Shown here: in pieces, positions 1 to 5,676 of the stretch
Position numbering within the stretch: position 1 is the stretch's first letter
How the letters are laid out: each line of letters starts with the position of its first letter
Source: Enterocloster bolteae
GTDB taxonomy: Bacteria > Bacillota_A > Clostridia > Lachnospirales > Lachnospiraceae
Length of the DNA: 6,597 nucleotides
Direction: 5' to 3'
NCBI GenBank assembly: GCA_021769025.1
Contig: JAETTS010000139.1
Span: 1-6,597, forward strand
Notes under the pieces: generated by a model
Told to the model about the DNA's origin: nothing
What the model saw: the letters and a program-made list of their open reading frames with translations, nothing else
The model's database searches: none
Program-made: the position numbers and the translations under genes

Positions 1-1358
1 ATATAGACATCATATGCATGGCATTCATCAATAACCACCACTTTTCCGGCCAGGCCCACATGCCTCAACATAAAGTGTTTCCGTCTTAAGGAAGCCATCA
101 AAAACTGATCCACAGTCCCTATAACAAAATCTGCCAAAAGCGCTCTCTTATTTCCCTGAAACCAAGGATTCACCTCCATCCCCCCTCTGTCCTGTCCGTC
201 ATCGTCCACATACACCTTGCCTTTCATCATCAGCTGATGATACTCCTCATGAAACTCCGCAGAGCTGTGGGCAAGCCGGATCGCATTCACGGTCTCCTGC
301 GAAACTTTTGCTCCCCATTGGTACAGTCTGTCAAAAAGACCGTTACTGGTCGCCTGAGTAGGAAGTCCGTAGAAAATTCCTCCCGCCTCCCTTTTGCATG
401 CCAATATCTCTACTGCTCCCAGCGCGGCCTCCGTCTTTCCGATTCCCATCTGGGCCTCCAGAATGAATATACCGGGATCTTTGGCATTGTTCACGGCTTC
501 CATCATGGAGTTCTGCACTTCATTGGGCGAAAAACCGAAACGCTCTCTAAATTCCTCTTCATCCATCCGCTCCACTTCGGAATGCCATCCCTCGGGAAAA
601 TCCGCCCGCTCCCACCCACTGTTGATTCTTTCCGGATATACACGTTCATCCCCATATTCTTCCAACGGGACTAACGGAAAAAACGCTGTGTTGCTTGCAA
701 TCCAGTCTGCCACAATCAGAAGCCCTGAGAGCAGTACCTGAGCCTCCAGTGTCAGAACTGGCAAATCGCTGACTGCCTGAACACCTGCCAATCTCAGCGC
801 TTCATCCACAATATTTTTCCAGGCTTCCTTCCACAGATCTTTCGTTTCATCCATCTTCTCTGTGCCAAAGAAATTCATCGGATACAGCCGGATCAGATCC
901 GGCTCTCCCATGATCGAATCCGCACCTATGGGTTTGCCATGATGGGCTCCCACTACCATTGCTAGACTTTCATGAACACCAAACCCTATAACATCGCTTT
1001 GGAGAATCCATTGTCCTGCATAGGCATGGGGTGTCTTTCCTGCCGCCCTGTATGATTTTTTCAGAGTAAAACCTCTCTCCGCAATCTCAGCGTATTTATC
1101 TATCCAGGCTCCTATTATGATGCTTTGAAAATAGGAGGTTGCCTTTCCTATATCATGGGTGGCTGCCAGAAATACTGCTGCTGCCCCAAATGGTTCATAC
1201 TCCATCTCAGCTACAGAAAAGATAGATTTTGGAACCCACTTTGACACCAGCTTCTTCATCACGCCGGCAGTATCTCTTAAATGCATCCACAGCGGCAGCC
1301 ATGCCTCTTCTATATCTCTGCCTGTCTTTGCCACCAATATTTGGTATTTCTTTTTCAT
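1..1358 (-). CDS. cas3: CRISPR-associated helicase/nuclease Cas3, N-terminal part (runs off left edge)
   Basis: Cas3 is the effector nuclease-helicase of type I CRISPR systems: it is recruited to the Cascade R-loop, unwinds DNA with its SF2 helicase and cuts it with its HD nuclease. The frame is open for 452 codons from ATG at 1358 to the edge. HD domain (about residues 15-225): H26 in LWMHLRD, the H68-D69 pair in ATHDIGK, H111, H139-H140 in GAHHGKP, and D218 in VADWIAS. Helicase domain: Walker A EAQMGIGKTEAAL (about 301-313), motif Ia-like GLPTQATSNGLFDRL, GTVDQ (414-418), and a DECH box (444-447) in VVIDECHAYD. The HD-first order and these motifs resemble subtype I-E Cas3 most; I-B is less likely. 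DECH replaces the commoner DEVH. A GAGG lies 8 bases before the ATG. The helicase C-terminal half is outside the window. Catalytic residues visible so far are intact. Family certain, subtype inferred. Confidence 0.93.
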   Translation of the reverse strand, partial: MKKKYQILVAKTGRDIEEAWLPLWMHLRDTAGVMKKLVSKWVPKSIFSVAEMEYEPFGAAAVFLAATHDIGKATSYFQSIIIGAWIDKYAEIAERGFTLKKSYRAAGKTPHAYAGQWILQSDVIGFGVHESLAMVVGAHHGKPIGADSIMGEPDLIRLYPMNFFGTEKMDETKDLWKEAWKNIVDEALRLAGVQAVSDLPVLTLEAQVLLSGLLIVADWIASNTAFFPLVPLEEYGDERVYPERINSGWERADFPEGWHSEVERMDEEEFRERFGFSPNEVQNSMMEAVNNAKDPGIFILEAQMGIGKTEAALGAVEILACKREAGGIFYGLPTQATSNGLFDRLYQWGAKVSQETVNAIRLAHSSAEFHEEYHQLMMKGKVYVDDDGQDRGGMEVNPWFQGNKRALLADFVIGTVDQFLMASLRRKHFMLRHVGLAGKVVVIDECHAYDVY

Positions 1359-1464
1359 CTGTCTAGCCTCATATTTATATTCCAAAGTTCATTCTATCAT
1401 CTGATTTTCTTTTGTTTTTGTCTTCTCTATACTACATCTTATACTAATTTAAATCCAAAAATTT
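1359..1464. other. AT-rich gap between the pseudogene and cas3
   Basis: This 106-base stretch is the 5' leader of cas3. It holds the cas3 ribosome binding site (GAGG, minus strand, 1367-1370, 8-base spacer). I see no CRISPR repeat, no clear terminator and no convincing promoter; the best -35/-10 pair on the minus strand is poor. The cas3 promoter may lie here or within the decayed gene upstream. Confidence 0.5.
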
Positions 1465-2119
1465 TCATTTATTTCTTATCAAAACAGTTTTGCCCTCAAA
1501 TACAAATCCAAATTTACGAATCTGTTCCAATGCAATCCCTCTGCTTTCTAAAGCTACCACATACTTCTTTCAATTTGCAGCAAAGCCTCTGATGCCATCT
1601 CTTCCAAGCTTTTTCTTCCATAGGATCCCGCACCTTAAACTCCATGATAACAGAACAATCCTCCTGCCCTTTAGGCTCCAGCACCACACCATACTATCCA
1701 TAACCGCTTTCCCAGTTTGATGTGTTCACATACCTATCTGATAGACCGCTGTCAATCCCAGCATAATTTGCTAAACAATTTTTGTATAACCATACAAATT
1801 TTTTTGCAAGAGAAAAATAACTTGCTTTCATATCTACAAAACTTAAAAAATCATCGGATATGTTCCCCGAAGTTTTTGATATTTTTCATCACTCCATATG
1901 GATAATCCTTCAAATATCTCTCCCTTATCTTCGTATTCTAAGGAACCTCTCCAACATATTTAGAGTTTTTCCAAAATGTCTAGGGCGTGTAATCAATGTC
2001 ACATCATCTTTATTCTCCCACCCCTCTCTAATACCCCCCGCCTTATCAATATAAAAGCAAGACTCTGTTATCAATTTCTCAAAGTTCTGAATTCCTATCC
2101 CTACTACCCTTGTTCTTAT
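1465..2119 (-). pseudogene. Decayed AAA-ATPase-like / PDDEXK_9 (DUF1703-type) protein
   Basis: Reading the minus strand in all three frames recovers consecutive pieces of one protein. Frame 1 (about 2119-1942) gives VVGIGIQNFEKL, a YIDK segment and a Walker A-like TLITRPRHFGKTLNM, the hallmark start of the AAA-ATPase_like family (PF09820). A frameshift near 1940 leads to EYEDKGEIFEGLSIW and GTYPMIF. A shift in the 6-base T run (minus strand, 1845-1850) leads to LSFVDMKASYFSLAKK. A large internal deletion near 1750-1790 then joins directly to GLSDRYVNTSNWESGYG, an in-frame TAG (1694-1696), and VVLEPKGQEDCSVIMEFKV, the PD-(D/E)XK core (PF08011). Two further shifts (about 1610-1614 and 1560) lead to EEMASEALLQIERSM and VALESRGIALEQIRKFGF, ending at TGA 1465. 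The likely original start codon now reads ATA (2117-2119). Only about 218 codons remain of a family I recall as usually above 500. The role of the intact family is not established. Not functional. Confidence 0.85.
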
Positions 2120-2254
2120 ACCCTCTCCCTATATCCTTTATTGCATCACTCATTCTTTCATAGATTTTCTCTATTTTGCAAAGCTTCTATAACTATTTTT
2201 CGTCCAAAGATTTCTTTACCTTGATTATAATTGATTTTCCACCTCTTTACAACT
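2120..2254. other. Short AT-rich spacer, nothing identifiable
   Basis: This stretch lies between the sigK terminator and the head of the decayed gene. Minus-strand frames give only short peptides (the longest about 35 codons, without homologues I recognise). It may hold the upstream region of the former gene, including a purine-rich AGGGAGAGG just before the mutated start. Confidence 0.4.
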
Positions 2255-2299
2255 AAAAAACAAGGACAAAGCAAGTCCTGTCCCCTATGGCTTTCCTTG
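2255..2299 (-). terminator. Probable rho-independent terminator downstream of sigK
   Basis: On the minus strand, CAAGGAAAGC (2290-2299) can pair with GCTTTGTCCTTG (2261-2272), forming 6 plus 4 base pairs around a two-base bulge, followed at once by TTTTTT (2255-2260). A smaller alternative hairpin, AGGAC/GTCCT, lies inside it. It starts 55 bases after the sigK stop codon, where a transcript end is expected. Folding was done by eye. Confidence 0.6.
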
Positions 2300-2353
2300 C
2301 TTCATCCCCACCTTATTTCTGTACTCTGTCAGTTTTATACCTATACTATATGC

Positions 2354-2983
2354 CTACCCCAAACACTCCATCCCCCGCCGCAACTTCTCCACCGCCTTTT
2401 TCTCGATCCTACTCACATAAGACCGCGAGATTCCCATGGTCTGGGCGATTTCTCTCTGGGTGTACTCCTTCCCACCGAAAAGCCCGTATCGCATTTGTAC
2501 TACGGTCTGTTCATTGGGCCTTAAGCACTGTTGAAAGGCCTGATACAATTCCTTCACATCCTGATCCAGAATCAATTCATCCAGGGTATTTCGGTTTTCC
2601 GCTTCCACCACATCCACCAGACTGACCGTCTCTCCATCCTTGTCTACGCCGATGGGTTCATAGAGAGATACCTCCCTGGAATACTTCTTATGAGCTCTGA
2701 GGAGCATCAATATCTCGTTTTCCACGCACTTTGCCGCGTATGTGGCAAGCCTGGAGCCTCGGTCTGCATTGAAGGTATTGACAGCCTTGATCAATCCGAT
2801 GGTTCCCACAGAAAGCAAGTCTTCTGTCTCATAATCTGTATATTGATATTTTTTTGCCACATGGGCAACCAGTCTCATATTATGTTCGATCAATGCCATT
2901 TTGGCTTCCTGGTCGCCCTCTTTTAAGCGTTCCAGGCACTCCCGCTCCTCACGGGCCGTCAGGGGTTTAAGAAAAGTTTTCAA
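2354..2983 (-). CDS. sigK: RNA polymerase sporulation sigma factor SigK
   Basis: This is a sigma-70 family factor that directs late mother-cell transcription (coat, cortex and lysis genes) during sporulation. The protein has 209 residues. Region 2 spans about 31-97, with LIEHNMRLVAHVAKKY, DLLSVGTIGLIKAVNTF and LATYAAKCVENEILMLLR. Region 4.2 spans about 173-201, with a helix-turn-helix in YTQREIAQTMGISRSYVSR. The segment EPIGVDKDGE (109-118) and the SRSYVSRIEKKA ending match SigK better than SigE. The start is TTG: AGGTGG (2990-2995) lies 6 bases upstream, and the in-frame stretch back to a TGA stop has no ATG or GTG. The protein thus starts right at the conserved FLKPLTAREE, without the roughly 20-residue membrane pro-sequence of Bacillus SigK, as in Clostridioides difficile. 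The gene is continuous, with no skin-type insertion. Its leader forms a strong hairpin over the ribosome binding site. Confidence 0.9.
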   Translation of the reverse strand: MKTFLKPLTAREERECLERLKEGDQEAKMALIEHNMRLVAHVAKKYQYTDYETEDLLSVGTIGLIKAVNTFNADRGSRLATYAAKCVENEILMLLRAHKKYSREVSLYEPIGVDKDGETVSLVDVVEAENRNTLDELILDQDVKELYQAFQQCLRPNEQTVVQMRYGLFGGKEYTQREIAQTMGISRSYVSRIEKKAVEKLRRGMECLG

Positions 2984-2984
2984 A

Positions 2985-3036
2985 GAAAGCCACCTAAAAG
3001 CGAAACTTAATAAAAGTTTATGCTCCGGTGGCTTTC
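2985..3036 (-). promoter_or_regulatory. Leader hairpin of sigK that sequesters the Shine-Dalgarno sequence
   Basis: GAAAGCCACC (minus strand, 3036-3027) and GGTGGCTTTC (2994-2985) are perfect 10-base inverted repeats. Between them is a second stem, AAACTT/AAGTTT (3014-3019 with 3003-3008) with a 5-base loop, extended by GC pairs and a wobble (3000-3002 with 3021-3023), so the element is an almost continuous long hairpin. The 3' arm contains five of the six bases of the AGGTGG ribosome binding site (2990-2995) and ends one base before the TTG start codon. Control of sigK translation is inferred. A transcription-terminator role is less likely because only a weak, interrupted T run follows. Confidence 0.65.
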
Positions 3037-3052
3037 AAAGTGCTTTTACACT

Positions 3053-3081
3053 TTCTTATGCAGCTTATACTATTTTTATAA
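3053..3081 (-). promoter_or_regulatory. Tentative SigE-type promoter for sigK
   Basis: On the minus strand, TTATAA (3076-3081) and CATAAGAA (3053-3060) are separated by 15 bases, loosely like SigE-type mother-cell promoters (ATA-containing -35, CATA-type -10). It lies in the gap between the AICAR transformylase stop and the sigK leader hairpin, where a separate sporulation promoter would be expected. The match is weak and rests on position as much as sequence. Confidence 0.25.
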
Positions 3082-3090
3082 CAGGCCAAA

Positions 3091-4269
3091 TCAGTGATGG
3101 AACAGGCGGATCCCGGTAAATGCCATAGCCATATGGTACTTATTACAGGTCTCGATCACCTGGTCATCCCTCACGGAGCCTCCTGGCTCAGCGATATACT
3201 CCACGCCGCTCTTATAAGCCCGCTCAATGTTATCCCCGAACGGGAAGAACGCATCGGATCCCAGGGCCACACCCTTCATCTGATCCAGCCATGCCCGTTT
3301 CTCTTCCCTGGTAAATACAGGCGGCTTCACCTTAAAGGTCTTCTCCCACATACCGTCCGCCAATACATCCATATATTCCTCTCCGATGTACACATCGATG
3401 GCATTGTCCCTGTCAGCCCTTTTGATACCGTCCACAAATGGAAGGGAAAGCACCTGGGGAGCCTGGCGCAAAAACCAGTTGTCTGCCTTATTGCCTGCCA
3501 GCCTGGTACAGTGGACTCTGGATTGCTGCCCGGCACCGATACCGATAGCCTGCCCGTCTTTGGCATAACACACGGAATTGGACTGGGTATACTTTAAGGT
3601 GATCAAAGCAATTAAAAGATCCCTTTTCGCCTCCTTTGGAATCTCCTTATTCTCGGTAACCACATTGGCCAGAAGTTCTTCATTGATATCCAGCTCATTT
3701 CTTCCCTGCTCAAACACAATACCAAATACCTGCTTACGCTCCAACGGCTCCGGAACATAATCCGGATCAATCTGGATCACGCAGTAATTCCCCTTTTTCT
3801 TCTCCTTCAGTATCTCCAAAGCCTCCGGCTCATAACCAGGAGCGATAATCCCGTCAGACACTTCTCTCTTCACAATCCTGGCTGTATCCACGTCACACAC
3901 ATCCGACAGGGAGATAAAATCACCGAAGGAAGACATTCTGTCCGCGCCCCTTGCCCTTGCATAGGCACATGCCAGAGGAGACAGATCCCCCATATCATCC
4001 ACCCAATAAATCTTCTTTAAGGTCTCGTCAAGAGGGAGCCCTACTGCCGCCCCTGCCGGAGATACATGTTTAAAAGAAGCTGCCGCCGGAAGCCCTGTAG
4101 CCGCCTTTAATTCTCTTACCAGCTGCCAGCCGTTAAAGGCATCCAGAAAATTAATGTATCCCGGTTTTCCGCTAAGAACAGTGATAGGCAGTTCCTTCCC
4201 TTCATTCATAACAATCCTGGATGGCTTCTGATTCGGATTGCATCCATATTTCAATTCCAATTCTTTCAT
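3091..4269 (-). CDS. Stand-alone AICAR transformylase (phosphoribosylaminoimidazolecarboxamide formyltransferase)
   Basis: The enzyme transfers a formyl group from 10-formyltetrahydrofolate to AICAR, giving FAICAR, the ninth step from PRPP to IMP in the cytosol. The 392-residue protein corresponds to the C-terminal domain of PurH alone; the N-terminal IMP cyclohydrolase domain is absent. Motifs: SFKHVSPAGAAVG (65-77) with the Lys67-His68 catalytic pair, LKYTQSNSVCYAKDGQ (225-240) followed by GAGQQSR (245-251), GSDAFFPFGDN (337-347), EPGGSVRDDQ (361-370) and TGIRLFHH at the C-terminus. ATG at 4269 has an AAAGGG-type ribosome binding site (minus strand AGGAAAGGGAAACC). It begins 85 bases after the IMP cyclohydrolase gene, which supplies the missing activity, so the two probably form one transcript. 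The gene is full length and intact. A purH-type symbol would be ambiguous, so none is given. Confidence 0.93.
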   Translation of the reverse strand: MKELELKYGCNPNQKPSRIVMNEGKELPITVLSGKPGYINFLDAFNGWQLVRELKAATGLPAAASFKHVSPAGAAVGLPLDETLKKIYWVDDMGDLSPLACAYARARGADRMSSFGDFISLSDVCDVDTARIVKREVSDGIIAPGYEPEALEILKEKKKGNYCVIQIDPDYVPEPLERKQVFGIVFEQGRNELDINEELLANVVTENKEIPKEAKRDLLIALITLKYTQSNSVCYAKDGQAIGIGAGQQSRVHCTRLAGNKADNWFLRQAPQVLSLPFVDGIKRADRDNAIDVYIGEEYMDVLADGMWEKTFKVKPPVFTREEKRAWLDQMKGVALGSDAFFPFGDNIERAYKSGVEYIAEPGGSVRDDQVIETCNKYHMAMAFTGIRLFHH

Positions 4270-4297
4270 GGTTTCCCTTTCCTCTCATCAATCATGG

Positions 4298-4325
4298 GGC
4301 TGCACCCTTTTCACTGCCTGCAGCC
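4298..4325 (-). other. Intercistronic hairpin between the two purine genes
   Basis: TGCAGCC and GGCTGCA form a perfect 7-base inverted repeat (4319-4325 with 4298-4304) around a 14-base loop, in the 85-base gap between the IMP cyclohydrolase stop and the AICAR transformylase start. No T run follows on the minus strand, so it is not a typical terminator. It may affect mRNA stability or processing; this is inference. Confidence 0.45.
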
Positions 4326-4354
4326 TTTCTTTAGTTTTTCTTATTATCTCTCTG

Positions 4355-5071
4355 CTATCCCTGATTCTTATTGACAATCTTCGTCTCATAAGCTCCCGTG
4401 GCAATATCTATGTACCTGACAAACAGGGACACCTTATTCTCTTCATTCAAGCTGGTCCATAAAAGGTTGGTAAACCCTTCCATAGAATCCAGGATTCCCA
4501 CCAGTTTCGGCTCCCCCTCAAAGCTGGGCAGGGGATTCCCGTCCCCGATATAGGTATGGATGAAATGCCCTTCCCCGGCCTTTGGATTCTCATAGGCAAA
4601 AGTAAAACGATTGCATGCTTTTGGACTTCCGTTATTGCTCTTTAAAATGGACATAGCATAATTGTATGTTCCCTTCTCTACATGGAGGATTCCAGAAATC
4701 CGAGGCGTGTAGTTAGGGCCGTCCGGCTCAAACTCCCTGGAACGCAGAGATTGTTCAAAGGTCAACTGTCTGTCCATCCCCTCATAGATGGTATCTGTCT
4801 GATCTCCGTTGGTCACAATGGTCTTGTTCCCCAGCACCCTTACCGGCGCATAGATCACCAAGCTGGGATCCGTAAGCTTTGCCGGGTCAAATGCCTGGGT
4901 CCGGATTCCTTCCCCATCTTCCACAAACACCCGGTTCCTGCTGTTCTCACTTCTCCCCATAATAAAATATGCCGCCACAGCTTTCTTCCCGTCCGGCGTT
5001 TTGCCGATCACAATTCCTCTCCCAGGATATGCATTCCCCTTAAGTTCTTCTCCAATGTCCAGCATTCTCAT
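4355..5071 (-). CDS. purO: IMP cyclohydrolase, PurO family
   Basis: Predicted to close the ring of FAICAR to IMP, the last step of de novo purine synthesis, by a fold unrelated to the PurH N-terminal domain. It matches the IMP_cyclohyd family (PF07826), first characterised as archaeal PurO. Recognisable stretches are YPGRGIVIGKTPDGKKAVAA, GRSENSRNRVF, TIYEGM, NYTPRISGILH, and HTYIGDGNPLPSFEG near the middle to C-terminal half. I start it at ATG 5071 (238 residues) because AAAAGGAGG (5080-5088) sits 8 bases upstream. A longer reading from GTG 5095 would place this ribosome binding site inside the coding region; GTG at 5074 is also possible. The gene is followed by the stand-alone AICAR transformylase, which makes its substrate, strongly supporting the assignment. 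No signal peptide or membrane segment is seen. The family call is confident; activity is inferred from family and neighbour. Confidence 0.87.
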   Translation of the reverse strand: MRMLDIGEELKGNAYPGRGIVIGKTPDGKKAVAAYFIMGRSENSRNRVFVEDGEGIRTQAFDPAKLTDPSLVIYAPVRVLGNKTIVTNGDQTDTIYEGMDRQLTFEQSLRSREFEPDGPNYTPRISGILHVEKGTYNYAMSILKSNNGSPKACNRFTFAYENPKAGEGHFIHTYIGDGNPLPSFEGEPKLVGILDSMEGFTNLLWTSLNEENKVSLFVRYIDIATGAYETKIVNKNQG

Positions 5072-5079
5072 CACATGAT

Positions 5080-5088
5080 CCTCCTTTT
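5080..5088 (-). promoter_or_regulatory. Ribosome binding site fixing the purO start
   Basis: AAAAGGAGG on the minus strand is a near-perfect Shine-Dalgarno sequence, with an 8-base spacer to ATG 5071 and 5 bases to GTG 5074. It argues against the longer GTG start at 5095, which lies upstream of it. Confidence 0.8.
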
Positions 5089-5164
5089 GTCTCACCTCAA
5101 CACAAAAACCGTCCGGGCCCCGTTCATACAGTCCGGCACCCAGGCGGTCAACCTTCTCTTCTTC

Positions 5165-5584
5165 TTATAAGGAAATAATAACATCCTTCTTCGCATTCTC
5201 AGGAAGCTCGTCCGCATCCATGGAAACACTCAACACAAATGTTACATGGAATTTCTGTCCAATAGCCTCCAACTCTGCAATGGTCTCGGAAATATCCTGT
5301 CCTTCCAGGCAAGCCAGCTTCAAAAAGCTGTCCAAAAACATAATCTCCAGGTCATGATCCTGAGAGATAATCCCACAAATAAATCCAATAAACCCTGAAC
5401 TGTCTGTAATATCAAATCCCTTCACATTGATCAGCCTGATCTTATTGTTCAACTCATACATATGCTTGGAACTTTTATCCAGATATACAATGGACCCCTC
5501 TGCCTCTTTAATCACCGCATTTGCTTTGTCCAACAGATGTTTTGTTTTCCCTTTTCCCTTTTTTCCTGCTATAATCTGCACCAT
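5165..5584 (-). CDS. Small P-loop NTPase of unknown function
   Basis: I do not recognise a named family. The 139-residue protein begins with a beta strand and Walker A motif, IIAGKKGKGKTKHLL (4-18), with G7, G12, K13 and T14 in the G-x4-GKT pattern. A Walker B-like strand, EIMFLD (80-85), ends in D85. A later hydrophobic strand, VTFVLSVS (114-121), could be the sensor strand. This is about the minimum size of a RecA/AAA-like core, with no added domain, signal peptide or membrane segment. The start at ATG 5584 is supported by AAGGAGGG with a 9-base spacer. A strong promoter (5645-5673) lies upstream, and the gene is followed after 93 bases by the IMP cyclohydrolase and then the AICAR transformylase, so it is probably the first gene of that transcript. 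A regulatory or nucleotide-sensing role is possible but not shown; a link to purine synthesis rests only on position. Walker A is intact. Confidence 0.8.
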   Translation of the reverse strand: MVQIIAGKKGKGKTKHLLDKANAVIKEAEGSIVYLDKSSKHMYELNNKIRLINVKGFDITDSSGFIGFICGIISQDHDLEIMFLDSFLKLACLEGQDISETIAELEAIGQKFHVTFVLSVSMDADELPENAKKDVIISL

Positions 5585-5644
5585 AATTACATGCCCTCCT
5601 TGAGTTTATTGGTTTTGTATGAAAAGTCCATTTGTTTTTCTTTA

Positions 5645-5673
5645 ATTATAGTATAAATAAATAGAAAAGGCAA
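5645..5673 (-). promoter_or_regulatory. Sigma-A-type promoter for the P-loop/purO/AICAR transformylase operon
   Basis: TTGCCT (5668-5673) and a perfect TATAAT (5645-5650) are spaced by exactly 17 bases on the minus strand. The -35 begins 3 bases after the stop codon of the D-Ala-D-Ala carboxypeptidase gene. The predicted start of transcription is near 5638, leaving a leader of about 50 bases with no purine riboswitch visible in it. Confidence 0.75.
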
Positions 5674-5676
5674 TCA

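Noticed and set aside
237..741. Two overlapping plus-strand open frames
   Set aside because: Both lie antisense to the well-supported Cas3 frame and have no recognisable motifs.
1400..1437. Possible sigma-A promoter for cas3 (TTGGAT, 18 bases, TAGTAT on the minus strand)
   Set aside because: Only about 3 of 6 and 4 of 6 consensus bases match, in an AT-rich region where such pairs arise by chance.
1359..2353. CRISPR array or leader next to cas3
   Set aside because: No regularly spaced direct repeat of 25-37 bases is visible; the region is explained by the decayed AAA-ATPase gene.
1159..2524. Series of short plus-strand open frames rich in Ser, Pro, Leu and Phe
   Set aside because: These are complements of the AT-rich pseudogene and of sigK; the composition is what antisense reading of such DNA gives, and minus-strand homology explains the region.
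5072..5095. Longer purO start at GTG 5095
   Set aside because: The strong AAAAGGAGG lies downstream of that GTG and is correctly spaced for ATG 5071.
5100..5150. Possible terminator (weak ACCG/CGGT stem followed by TTTTT) between the P-loop gene and purO on the minus strand
   Set aside because: The GTCCGG copies here are direct repeats, not inverted ones, the remaining stem is only a few interrupted pairs, and the purO ribosome binding site follows closely.
4682..5170. Plus-strand open frame of 162 codons
   Set aside because: It lies antisense to purO and the 5' gap, shows no recognisable domain and no good ribosome binding site; the minus-strand gene explains the open frame.
5585..5644. 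Purine riboswitch or PurR box in the operon leader
   Set aside because: The leader is only about 50 bases, too short for a purine riboswitch aptamer plus expression platform, and no conserved aptamer core is visible.
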